From positions 1 to 64,000 of the forward strand of contig CALSSY010000009.1 in NCBI GenBank assembly GCA_943789135.1: 64,000 nt of DNA, written 5' to 3'. This DNA comes from an uncultured Bacteroidia bacterium. GTDB lineage: Bacteria; Bacteroidota; Bacteroidia; NS11-12g; UBA955. The notes under the pieces are model-generated. The model ran no database searches. It had not been told where the DNA came from and worked only from the letters and a program-made list of their open reading frames with translations. Below are positions 8,666-16,884 of this stretch, piece after piece; position 1 is the stretch's first letter, and each line of letters opens with the position of its first letter. The position numbers were made by a program, and so were the translations under genes.

Positions 8666-9878
8666 TCTTACCGAACGTAGGGATAATAATTACCATGAAC
8701 CCTACTTTGGTTTTCAGCGTAGTATCGGGCCATTCTGGGCTAATCAATGTTGTATCAACTTTTCTATACAGAGGCGGTGGTAATTGTGCAGGTGTCAGTT
8801 TTGGAACTTTAACCTTAACACCATTTGCCATAGTTACTTCAATTGGATTTCCTTCAAGATAATTAGCTGTAAGAGTATCTCCTGAACGGCGTTGGTTGAT
8901 ATTCACAGAACGATTGAATGAATCACGCACTCCAATTATCTTAACATCCCCAACAATATCAAATTGCAATTCTCCAAATTCGTGCCTCGCCCCAATAATG
9001 AAGCCATCATCACCTTGCCTATCCTTTAAACTCGAAGTAAAAGAAACATTCAAACGTGGAAGACTTATATCTCCTCGATTATCATACAAAACATTGGATA
9101 TTTGAGTATTTGCATAAATTTTTCCCGCATCAATAGAAATCGGCGTTCCAGGTCCTCCACTCAAAGACATACCAACAGTAAGGCCTCCTGAATAATTGTT
9201 AACAAAGGTTAAATCACCAACTATCACATTTTTCGCAGTTGTATTTCGGGCAAAATCTAAATGAAGAATACCCATACTTGTATTTTCACCTTCTATGTTA
9301 TTATCATTAAAAGTCAAGTCACTTAATGTATAAATTATACCCTTAGATCCAAGTTTCTCTAAAATGATGTTTCCCTGATTATTGAAAAATTTAGATTTCT
9401 CAATAACAAATTCGATCGATTTTGACTCTCTTAAATCCAAAAATGGTGTTGAAGTATAAATAAAAGGTTCATTATAAATCAAATCGTGAACTTTAACATT
9501 TGAAATCTTAACGGATTTACGGTACCAAAAAGGATCGAATCTGATAAATTGCACCACATTCATTACTTCCACATGTTTGATGCTCACATTATCATTTTCA
9601 TTTATGCCTTTTACTACAATACCCAAACCCGGATTTTTAGGGTTTTGAGATTTTATAACTACCGGTTCCTTAGAAGAACCTGATATTTTTAATCCTCCGT
9701 TAACCACAATACGGGCACCTGGTTCAAAAACTAAGGTTTGCCCCGCAGTGATATTGAACGTCTCTCCGGCCTCAATGATTTTGGTTCCCGATACTAATAC
9801 TTCATTAGACTGGGCGCCAAGCACCGTAAACATTGCAAAAGCAATGATTATCGAAAAGATATGAATTTTCTTTTTCAT
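8652..9878 (-). CDS. Secreted right-handed beta-helix protein of the GldL/M-like operon
   Basis: A 408-aa protein as read. It starts with a signal peptide (MKKKIHIFSIIIAFAMF...VLGAQS), then repeated short beta rungs such as FNITAGQTLVFEPGARIVVNGG and VSIKHVEVMNV, ISNVKVHDL and LSDLTFNDNNI. These are typical of right-handed parallel beta-helix (pectate-lyase-like) folds. No catalytic motif is recognised. The last 60 residues are Pro-rich (KLTPAQLPPPLYRKV). The final dozen residues look unnatural, and another frame reads HGNYYPYVR before joining the barrel sequence. It may therefore be the N-terminal part of a beta-helix/barrel fusion. It starts 6 bp after the second gldM-like gene. I infer a periplasmic or surface role linked to the motor. 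Confidence 0.7.
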   Translation of the reverse strand: MKKKIHIFSIIIAFAMFTVLGAQSNEVLVSGTKIIEAGETFNITAGQTLVFEPGARIVVNGGLKISGSSKEPVVIKSQNPKNPGLGIVVKGINENDNVSIKHVEVMNVVQFIRFDPFWYRKSVKISNVKVHDLIYNEPFIYTSTPFLDLRESKSIEFVIEKSKFFNNQGNIILEKLGSKGIIYTLSDLTFNDNNIEGENTSMGILHLDFARNTTAKNVIVGDLTFVNNYSGGLTVGMSLSGGPGTPISIDAGKIYANTQISNVLYDNRGDISLPRLNVSFTSSLKDRQGDDGFIIGARHEFGELQFDIVGDVKIIGVRDSFNRSVNINQRRSGDTLTANYLEGNPIEVTMANGVKVKVPKLTPAQLPPPLYRKVDTTLISPEWPDTTLKTKVGFMVIIIPTFGKTRGY

Positions 9879-9884
9879 TTTTAA

Positions 9885-11255
9885 TTACTTCACTTGAATT
9901 ACTAATGGAGACTCAAACTCCATATTCTTTATTTCATTATTGATGTCTGCCGCCTCTATTATAACATAGCGCAGAGATTCTATTTTATCCGTTGGGATAT
10001 TAATCACATTGTCGGCAGCCGTTAACGGATCTGTAGATATACCTAACAAGCGATATTTAAGATTACTCAATTTAAAATTGAACTTCTGCAAATCTGGATG
10101 TGTGGCATACATCACCAACTTATTATCAGACTTAAGACGAACCCGCGAAATCACTTCGCCACTTACCCCTTTTGCATAAACAAACGGAACAGGTAGTTTC
10201 TGTACAAAAACGCTATCCTTTAATAACAATTTTCCCTCTTTGTTATTGATTTGGAAATAGCACCAGCCTGTTGCTTTAGGATTGAATACGATCTTACTTT
10301 TTTGACGGTCTAATGTGGCATCTGGATCGCAGCTGCAACTCACTTGCCCAGGATTCAATAGATTCACATAGTGCAATTCTGACGTTTTGCCCTGATAGAA
10401 AATATTGTATTTGTTGTCTTTCTCCCTTTCAAATGTTTTTGCCACAGAGGTTACTTTTAAGGTTTCCTCCACGCCATTCTTTTTGAAACTCAAGTCGTAA
10501 ACACCTACATATTTAGGAATAAACAACAACGTATCGCGATTCCAATCGTTCAACTCAAAAGACTGTCCGCCTTGGCTTGCACTCACTTGCATTTCTTCAT
10601 GATTGAAAACCACAATACGCACCGTATCTCCCGGACGTACGGCTTCAATATTGTAAGCCATTAAGACCAAATAGTCGCGATTTTGCTCTTCAGTGGTAAT
10701 AATACCTCCATTCAGCAACTTCATTTTGAGCTTCATATCCGCCAACCAAGTCACTACAACTCCCATTGGAACGTGTTTGAATTTCCATTCTACCCAAATA
10801 TTTGCTTTTCCCGCTTTTAAGCCATTGACAAGGTCATTTTCAAACAGATCAGCAAACTCTTTCCCTTTTGGATTATCAGCAGGCAAGGATTCATAATACT
10901 TTTTGAGTTTTACCAACTTTTCAAAAAGAGCATATCCTTTTTTGTCGCGAATAAAATATTTATCCGTCAAATTATAGCCATCAAGCTCACGGTATTTCTT
11001 ATTAACCACATCGTATCCGATTTCCTTTAGGAATTCTTCTTCAAACCTAGATAACTCATTGAAAACATCGGCAATATCTGGATCGTCAATTTCAACTTTC
11101 GTTGACTTTCCAATATATTCGGCCATATTGATATTCATCCTCAACCAATCAATAGGAATTTGTAACATACTCAATGATATAAATATCAAGTACATCACAC
11201 TGATCAGTTTGAAACGCAATACCTTAGCCTTTTTAACTTTTACGTAATTGCCCAT
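9885..11255 (-). CDS. GldM-like motor/periplasmic shaft protein, second paralogue
   Basis: A 456-aa protein starting MGNYVKVKKAKVLRF, with one N-terminal membrane segment (VMYLIFISLSMLQI) matching the GldM signature MYLxFIA. The long periplasmic part is built of beta-rich domains. The stretch VQKLPVPFVYAKGVSGE fits the GldM/PorM pattern RVPDPVxxVxGxxGG. The C-terminus ends at VIQVK and lacks the last canonical D4 portion seen in its neighbour. In T9SS, GldM forms a dimer that passes torque from the GldL ring to the outer membrane. It lies 1 bp after the first gldM-like gene and shares its MGNxxVK start, so the two are paralogues that could pair as a heterodimer. Confidence 0.8.
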   Translation of the reverse strand: MGNYVKVKKAKVLRFKLISVMYLIFISLSMLQIPIDWLRMNINMAEYIGKSTKVEIDDPDIADVFNELSRFEEEFLKEIGYDVVNKKYRELDGYNLTDKYFIRDKKGYALFEKLVKLKKYYESLPADNPKGKEFADLFENDLVNGLKAGKANIWVEWKFKHVPMGVVVTWLADMKLKMKLLNGGIITTEEQNRDYLVLMAYNIEAVRPGDTVRIVVFNHEEMQVSASQGGQSFELNDWNRDTLLFIPKYVGVYDLSFKKNGVEETLKVTSVAKTFEREKDNKYNIFYQGKTSELHYVNLLNPGQVSCSCDPDATLDRQKSKIVFNPKATGWCYFQINNKEGKLLLKDSVFVQKLPVPFVYAKGVSGEVISRVRLKSDNKLVMYATHPDLQKFNFKLSNLKYRLLGISTDPLTAADNVINIPTDKIESLRYVIIEAADINNEIKNMEFESPLVIQVK

Positions 11256-11256
11256 A

Positions 11257-12669
11257 TTATCCTTTTATTTTAACAATAGGACGTCCTTTTGAAGTCAATC
11301 CCATTTCACTACCCAACAAACGAATATTATCAAATACCAAAACACTACCTGCAGGAGCTTTTTCTTCCAATTCACGCAGTTCATTTCTCAAAAATCGAGT
11401 GGAAGAATGTAATTTTTTGAACTCTCCTGTTGGATAGGTTACGCTCATATCAAAATCAACAACCTGCCAGAATGGATTCTTCGATTCCAATTTATTGGCA
11501 TTCTTTAAGTCTGCAGATTCGCCACTGATATCCATCAGCGTAACTAACTCATCGGGTTTCAAAGTTGATACAAAAGAAGATCGATCAATTTCGACGCCTC
11601 CTTTTTTCATTATAACATCAAAAAGTCCCTCTTTCTCAGGAGTTATTTCCAAAATCCATTTTTTGCGCTCAATCTTGGCTGCGTTTGATTCGAAGGTGAT
11701 GGCATTGCCTTTGGGCACATAAGAACTATCTAAGGTTACAATGATAGGCTCGCCTACAAATCCAGAAACCGAACTCGCCGAGTTAATGAATCGGAACATA
11801 GGAGGTACCACCTTAAACGTAGTAAATAACCTTTTTTCACCCGATAATACCTCAAGGGCATAATCACCCACTCGTGCAGGCTTGTAGAACAAACGATATT
11901 CCGAACGTTTTAATGAGTCTAACTTAACGGGAGTTCCATTAATTTTAACTTTTATGGTTTCCTCTCCCGATTTAGGACGTATTTTCACATCCAAAGACTC
12001 TCCTAAAATCAAATTCCTTTTGAACTTCTGAATAAAATCAGTTTCATCTAAGGATACGATCTCAAATTTGGGCAACTCCGATTCTTTCTTCTTGAGAGCC
12101 AAAATTGTTTCGTACAGCATGACCGTTTTAAAATGTTCCAAAACACCCGGTACTACTCCATTAGGCAATCCCTTGAAGAAATAATAAATCGCATCCAACT
12201 CCTGACCTTTATTCGTGAAACACCGAACCAATTCTGCATCTAAGCTTTTGTTGCCAACAGGGTTATAAGCACTCAAATAATCTTTGAGTACTCCTTCAAT
12301 TATTTTACCCCAACTGCCATTTCTAACTTGTATTTCTGCGAATTTGCTTTCACGAAGCCTGTCGCCGATAACACCGGTGCTCTTTTTAAAATCGCGATAG
12401 GCAACTTCTACCTTCTCTAGCTCTGACAAACACTGTAAGGTAACAGTTTTTAAGTTGTTCTCTTTTTCTCCTTCTACCGTAAAAACCGTTAATTCCGACA
12501 AAAGTCGTTCATTAACCATGGTTTGCGATTTTGCCACATCTGGGTATTGTAACACGTACATACCGGGAGATGTGAAAAATATTTGTACGATGAAAATCAA
12601 GTAAAACAAAGACAATCTCATAAATGAGATATTCTTTGATTTCGTGATTTTAACGGTGAGATTTCCCAT
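11257..12669 (-). CDS. GldM-like motor/periplasmic shaft protein, first paralogue
   Basis: A 470-aa protein with a basic N-terminus, one membrane segment (LSLFYLIFIVQIFF) and a long periplasmic region. The C-terminal part, PTGEFKKLHSSTRFLRNEL then AGSVLVFDNIRLLG and GRPIVKIKG, matches the last domain of GldM/PorM (GGEF...FxNI...GPIV). Canonical GldM is slightly longer, about 510-520 aa. It follows the gldL-like gene by 9 bp and is followed 1 bp later by a second, divergent gldM-like gene. By family, the membrane helix sits inside the GldL ring and the rest spans the periplasm. Use of a second paralogue is the odd point. Confidence 0.82.
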   Translation of the reverse strand: MGNLTVKITKSKNISFMRLSLFYLIFIVQIFFTSPGMYVLQYPDVAKSQTMVNERLLSELTVFTVEGEKENNLKTVTLQCLSELEKVEVAYRDFKKSTGVIGDRLRESKFAEIQVRNGSWGKIIEGVLKDYLSAYNPVGNKSLDAELVRCFTNKGQELDAIYYFFKGLPNGVVPGVLEHFKTVMLYETILALKKKESELPKFEIVSLDETDFIQKFKRNLILGESLDVKIRPKSGEETIKVKINGTPVKLDSLKRSEYRLFYKPARVGDYALEVLSGEKRLFTTFKVVPPMFRFINSASSVSGFVGEPIIVTLDSSYVPKGNAITFESNAAKIERKKWILEITPEKEGLFDVIMKKGGVEIDRSSFVSTLKPDELVTLMDISGESADLKNANKLESKNPFWQVVDFDMSVTYPTGEFKKLHSSTRFLRNELRELEEKAPAGSVLVFDNIRLLGSEMGLTSKGRPIVKIKG

Positions 12670-12678
12670 GTTGGAAGT

Positions 12679-13182
12679 TTACTTCTTCAGAATCTCGTTG
12701 TACTGTTCGTTGATTTTCTTCAAGTTCTCGTTATAACCCGTCATTAAGGCATTGAACTCAGAAACCGATTGCTTCATGCTGCTAGATTGCTCCACATTTG
12801 AACGCATCTCCGTTTTGATTTCATTAACCGCACTGGTCATTTCTTTCAATCCGTTGTTCAACTCTTTCAAGGTTTCGCTGAACTGTTGCATCGCTGATTG
12901 GTATCCGTCTGTTTGAACTGAATTCCCAGCCTGATCTACGTTATCTAACTGCGGAAAAACTTGCTCCCACTGGTATTCCTTCTCGGTTACTTTTCTCTCA
13001 AATGCAGAAATTAAAAATACAATAGCTTCTACCGTTAAACCTACGATAAACATTTCGTTAGCATAGTTCCAACCTAGAAACTTAAACATCGCCCCTACCA
13101 ATACGATAGCGGCACCAACTCCGTAGATAAAGGTAATTAAGTCTAGTTTACCCTTGCTCTCTTTTTGATTTATATTACTCAT
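12679..13182 (-). CDS. GldL-like inner-membrane motor stator protein
   Basis: A 167-aa protein with two membrane helices (about residues 14-36 and 43-61) and a long C-terminal cytoplasmic coiled coil. The helix region YGVGAAIVLVGAMFKFLGW then MFIVGLTVEAIVFLISAFE matches GldL/PorL closely. Lys34 and Glu52 align with the Lys27 and Glu49 of Flavobacterium GldL that I recall as important for proton-driven rotation. The protein is shorter than canonical GldL (about 210 aa). It lies between a coiled-coil membrane protein and two GldM-like genes, but gldK and gldN are absent. I infer a proton-motive-force motor for a specialised envelope process. Confidence 0.85.
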   Translation of the reverse strand: MSNINQKESKGKLDLITFIYGVGAAIVLVGAMFKFLGWNYANEMFIVGLTVEAIVFLISAFERKVTEKEYQWEQVFPQLDNVDQAGNSVQTDGYQSAMQQFSETLKELNNGLKEMTSAVNEIKTEMRSNVEQSSSMKQSVSEFNALMTGYNENLKKINEQYNEILKK

Positions 13183-13216
13183 AGATATGGTTTTAAAATA
13201 TTACAGTACGGTTTTA

Positions 13217-13699
13217 TTACTTCTTTAAAATATGTTCTTGGAAGGAATTCCAATTTGCTAAATTCTGTTTCATTGCTTTATTAGTAGATGCTTTTGTAAG
13301 TATTACAAATACAATTAACAAAGCTAAAAATGCCAATCCAGAGAATACCAATTGGTCGGCAAATTTCTTCGATAACTCCTCACGAACCCCCGCTACCAAT
13401 TTATTCTGCTCTTCAAACTTTACAGAAAACTGATCCAAGGCAATGTTCATGGCCTTCTCATTTTGAGCCTGCAATTCCTGAGACTTCCGAATTTCTAGCT
13501 TTGTACTTTCCTCAATGGTGGGAATTTTTGTCTTCAAAGCGAAGATCTCGCTTTCGGCATTACTCAAACGAACCGATAACACTCTGTTCTGTGTTTTTAA
13601 TGATTCTATTTTTTGCAACGCATCGTCTGCATTTTTTGTCTGTCCAAATGCGCTCGTAAACGCAGTGAAGAACAAAGTAACGATTAGTAATCTTGACAT
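13217..13699 (-). CDS. Signal-peptide coiled-coil protein with C-terminal membrane helix
   Basis: A 160-aa protein that I do not recognise. It has a cleavable signal peptide (MSRLLIVTLFFTAFTSAFGQ), about 90 residues of charged heptad-like coiled coil, one strong membrane helix (LVFSGLAFLALLIVFVILT) and a short basic tail ending HILKK. The predicted topology is a periplasmic coiled coil anchored in the inner membrane with a cytoplasmic tail. It is the first gene of the GldL/M-like operon, 34 bp before gldL, and a full promoter precedes it. It may be an accessory subunit or regulator of the motor. Confidence 0.8.
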   Translation of the reverse strand: MSRLLIVTLFFTAFTSAFGQTKNADDALQKIESLKTQNRVLSVRLSNAESEIFALKTKIPTIEESTKLEIRKSQELQAQNEKAMNIALDQFSVKFEEQNKLVAGVREELSKKFADQLVFSGLAFLALLIVFVILTKASTNKAMKQNLANWNSFQEHILKK

Positions 13700-13733
13700 T
13701 ATAATAGGTTTATTATGTTTTCTAAAATATCAG

Positions 13734-13761
13734 CAAAGATAGAATTTAATTTGATTTCCAA
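13734..13761 (-). promoter_or_regulatory. Promoter of the GldL/M-like operon (TTG-N17-TATCTTTG)
   Basis: On the minus strand TTG (13759-13761) and TATCTTTG (13734-13741) are separated by 17 bases, a full match to the Flavobacteria promoter consensus. Transcription would start near 13729, giving a leader of about 30 bases to the ATG at 13699. Confidence 0.75.
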
Positions 13762-13897
13762 AATATTTATATGTTATTAAATGGAAATCAAAAAATATCT
13801 TTCTTTTTTATTTTCACGCTGTACAACAATTATTTGCAAAAATCGCGCCAAACGACCTCATTTCCCTCACCAAAATCAATTAATTCATAATTATCTT

Positions 13898-13905
13898 TAA
13901 TTTTG
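13898..13905 (+). promoter_or_regulatory. -7 element TAATTTTG of the DUF5686 gene
   Basis: An exact TAnnTTTG match ending 5 bases before the GTG start at 13911, implying a near-leaderless message. No -33 TTG is visible at standard spacing. Confidence 0.5.
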
Positions 13906-13910
13906 TTTTT

Positions 13911-16433
13911 GTGAAACGTGTCCAAACTTTCCTCCTTATTGCCTTTACAGTGCTCCTGGGGAATACCGCGTTCGCTCAAAATACCAAACCCCTCACCGTA
14001 ATTGTTACCGAAAAAACCTCAGGCGACCCCATTCCATTTGCATCTGTACTTATTAAAAACACAAAAAACCAATTTGAAACTGACTTTAATGGCAAAGTTC
14101 TCATATCCCTAGACTATCCATTCCAGGATACAATCGTTTGCTTCTTTAATGGCTATGAAAAAGCCATCATACCTATTGATTCTGCATTTACTTCCAACTA
14201 TCTCAAAATAGTACTTAAGCAAGAAATCATCCAGACTAAATCAGTAAGGATTTCATTAGGCATCAATCCAGCATTGAAATGGGTGGAACTGGCTCAAAAA
14301 AATCGAGAAACACACAATCCCCTTAACTATCCAAATCACTCCTCATTGATTCGGACTCAGAATACCGTTGCTCTGAATCATATTTCCTCTAATTTCTTAA
14401 ATAAGAAATTGGGGGAATCTTTATCTGAACTTTCTGACACGATGAGTTATGTGACAGGGGATTCTACTCAACGCGTACTGCCGGTTTTTCACTCTGAAAC
14501 AGTTAGTAAAGTTTTCCAACAAAACAATCCATATAAACAGCAAGAGGTAATTTTAGGTAGCCGAGTCCATGGTGTCGGTGTGGATCAAGGAGATTTCATT
14601 TCGCAGGTTACAGGATCCGGACTCCTTACCTATAATATCTATAAACCGATCTTAACCTTCCTTGAAAAAGGTATACCATCACCTATTGCACCTCAAGCTA
14701 CTTCGACTTATGATTACGAATTAATTGGTGTCGACAAAAAAAATAAACTCCGGGAATTTATTGTTAAAGTCCGCCCGAAATTCGAACAGGATGTAGCTTT
14801 TAAAGGACTTTTGTGGATTCAAGAACAATCGGGTGCCATTTGTAAATTCGTACTAGAATTGCAGGGAGCATCCAATTTAAACTATATCGATAGATTGAAA
14901 ATCACCCAAGAACATTTTATCGATACAAGTTTTGAAAACAAATGGGCTTTGAAACACGGTCGAATTTCATTCGATATGGAAGACCTAAGCAACAATACCG
15001 CGGGTATTATTGCATTGAATGAAATAAACGCTATTTCCTACCAGTTAGAACCCAATATAAGCGACAGCTTTTCATTACAACGCATTCAGAAATTAGAAAA
15101 TGCTACAGAGAGAGATTCTTCATTTTGGAAGAAGTTTTCTGTTTTAAATCCGAGTAAAGCCTACAAAAAAATACACGAACAAATCGACTCTGTTAAGGCA
15201 ATTCCAATAGTTGCGAAAGGCGTGAGCATTGTAAACCTGATGGTTGACGGCTATTACGGACCTGGTTTGCCTGTAGAATTCGGGCCTTATTTCCTTTTGG
15301 CAGGTTACAACCCTTTAGAAGGTATAAGAACTCGATTGGGGTTTCGTACTTCATACCGCCTTACGGAAAAATGGCAATGGGAAAGTTTTATTGGTTATGG
15401 ATATCGCGACAAACGATATAAATACGGTGTAAAATTTAGTTGGCATCCGAATGCTAATAACGGTACCTACATGAAAATTGCACATTCACAAGATGTAGAA
15501 TTAATTGGATTTTCAGATAACGATGCGGTTTCAAGTGGAGATGCACTCGTGACTGCATTAAATATGTTTTATAATACGTCCTTAACTTATTGTGAAGCGG
15601 AAAAAATTGAAATAGGCACCGATATTGCACGTGGATTAAGCGTCTCAGGTGTATTTTCACACCGCCGGTATTCATTGCCCGAAAATCAGCGTTTCCAACT
15701 CGCATGGTACGACTCGCTTCCAGGTGATCGAATTGGATTCAACCTCAATAATGCAACGGCAACATTAAAAATCCGATATGAACCTCGAGCTTTTTATTTG
15801 GTACGCAGAAACCGCCGAAAAAAGATGAGCCCAGCGGGTCCCGTTTACACCTTATCCTTCATGCAAGGAATTAGAGGTTTTTTAGGAAGTCGATTTGAAT
15901 ATACGCGTCTCGCCACCCAATGGGAACACACTAAAATATGGGGACCGGTTGGGCGAACTGTTTCAAAAATCCAAGCATCAAAAGTTTTTGGGACTATTCC
16001 CTATCCTTTATTGGACATCCCATTGGGAAATCAATCCCGGGTTTTGAATAACCGATCATTCAATCAAATGCAACTATTTGAATTTGTAGCCGACCAAAGC
16101 TTTCAGTGGTCGTTTTCCCACCATTTCAATGGTTTTTTCTTTAATAAAATTGGCGGATTTTCAAAGCTTAAATGGCGTGAAATCATTCATACCAAAGGGG
16201 TAATAGGAACTTTACGTCCAGAGAACCAAGCACTAATACCTCAAGAAATCCAATCCGAACAAAATTTGATTCCCATAAACGGTTTTTCGAACATGCCCTA
16301 CATGGAAGCCGGGTTAGGAATTGAAAACATGTTCCGCTTTTTCAGAGTCGATGCTATTTGGAGATTGACCTATAGAAGCCCGTACCCGGAACGCAATTTT
16401 GGAATTAAATTTTCGGCGTTCGTTAAATTCTAG
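13911..16433 (+). CDS. DUF5686 family outer-membrane protein with carboxypeptidase-like N-terminal domain
   Basis: An 840-aa protein starting at a GTG. It has a signal peptide (RVQTFLLIAFTVLLGNTAFAQ), then an Ig-like carboxypeptidase-regulatory domain (LTVIVTEKTSGDPIPFASVLIKN cut into PLTVIVTEKTSGDPIPFAS). A long region follows with DUF5686 features (NYPNHSSLIRTQN, VSIVNLMVDGYYGPG) and many C-terminal beta strands ending in a terminal aromatic (FSAFVKF), as for an outer-membrane barrel. The family is widespread in Bacteroidota, and its transport or assembly role is unproven. It is divergent from the GldL/M-like operon and convergent with the DUF423 gene. Confidence 0.85.
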   Translation: MKRVQTFLLIAFTVLLGNTAFAQNTKPLTVIVTEKTSGDPIPFASVLIKNTKNQFETDFNGKVLISLDYPFQDTIVCFFNGYEKAIIPIDSAFTSNYLKIVLKQEIIQTKSVRISLGINPALKWVELAQKNRETHNPLNYPNHSSLIRTQNTVALNHISSNFLNKKLGESLSELSDTMSYVTGDSTQRVLPVFHSETVSKVFQQNNPYKQQEVILGSRVHGVGVDQGDFISQVTGSGLLTYNIYKPILTFLEKGIPSPIAPQATSTYDYELIGVDKKNKLREFIVKVRPKFEQDVAFKGLLWIQEQSGAICKFVLELQGASNLNYIDRLKITQEHFIDTSFENKWALKHGRISFDMEDLSNNTAGIIALNEINAISYQLEPNISDSFSLQRIQKLENATERDSSFWKKFSVLNPSKAYKKIHEQIDSVKAIPIVAKGVSIVNLMVDGYYGPGLPVEFGPYFLLAGYNPLEGIRTRLGFRTSYRLTEKWQWESFIGYGYRDKRYKYGVKFSWHPNANNGTYMKIAHSQDVELIGFSDNDAVSSGDALVTALNMFYNTSLTYCEAEKIEIGTDIARGLSVSGVFSHRRYSLPENQRFQLAWYDSLPGDRIGFNLNNATATLKIRYEPRAFYLVRRNRRKKMSPAGPVYTLSFMQGIRGFLGSRFEYTRLATQWEHTKIWGPVGRTVSKIQASKVFGTIPYPLLDIPLGNQSRVLNNRSFNQMQLFEFVADQSFQWSFSHHFNGFFFNKIGGFSKLKWREIIHTKGVIGTLRPENQALIPQEIQSEQNLIPINGFSNMPYMEAGLGIENMFRFFRVDAIWRLTYRSPYPERNFGIKFSAFVKF

Positions 16434-16448
16434 CAATTTTCAACTCTC

Positions 16449-16871
16449 TCACTGGAATTGCTTTCGATGCCTAAGTAAAGCGATCCCACCAATGGCCCAA
16501 GCAAAAATTAGGATCATGCCTCCAATTGGAGTAATGGCACCGAATTTTCGCAAACCGTGGCCAAATAACTCATTCACAGAAACCAGGCATAATGTTCCTG
16601 TAAACGTCACGCTGCCTATCCACAACCACCTAAATACACCCCATTTCCCGTAGAACTTATCGCTTAATTGATCAGCATTTCTAATAGGGTCAACAAAAGT
16701 TGCCAAAACCATTATACCTAACATATTATACATCCAATAACGCCAGGCCGTTTCCCAGACTTGTAGATAGCGCAAACTTAAAACGTTCTCTAAACTATGC
16801 GCACCCATGGCTCCAGCACCTATTCCCAATGCCAGCATCATCATAGCAAAACCAATTTGAGTCCTCTTCAT
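16449..16871 (-). CDS. DUF423 family small membrane protein
   Basis: A 140-aa inner-membrane protein with four hydrophobic helices. The N-terminus has ALGIGAGAMGAHSLEN and the C-terminal helix reads FGAITPIGGMILIFAW, both typical of DUF423/YgdD proteins. Function is unknown. The open frame continues upstream to 16913, but the ATG at 16871 (MKRTQIGF) starts directly before the first helix and is preferred. It follows the TonB receptor gene by 13 bp and probably shares its transcript. Confidence 0.88.
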   Translation of the reverse strand: MKRTQIGFAMMMLALGIGAGAMGAHSLENVLSLRYLQVWETAWRYWMYNMLGIMVLATFVDPIRNADQLSDKFYGKWGVFRWLWIGSVTFTGTLCLVSVNELFGHGLRKFGAITPIGGMILIFAWAIGGIALLRHRKQFQ

Positions 16872-16884
16872 TATTATTGGAGTA

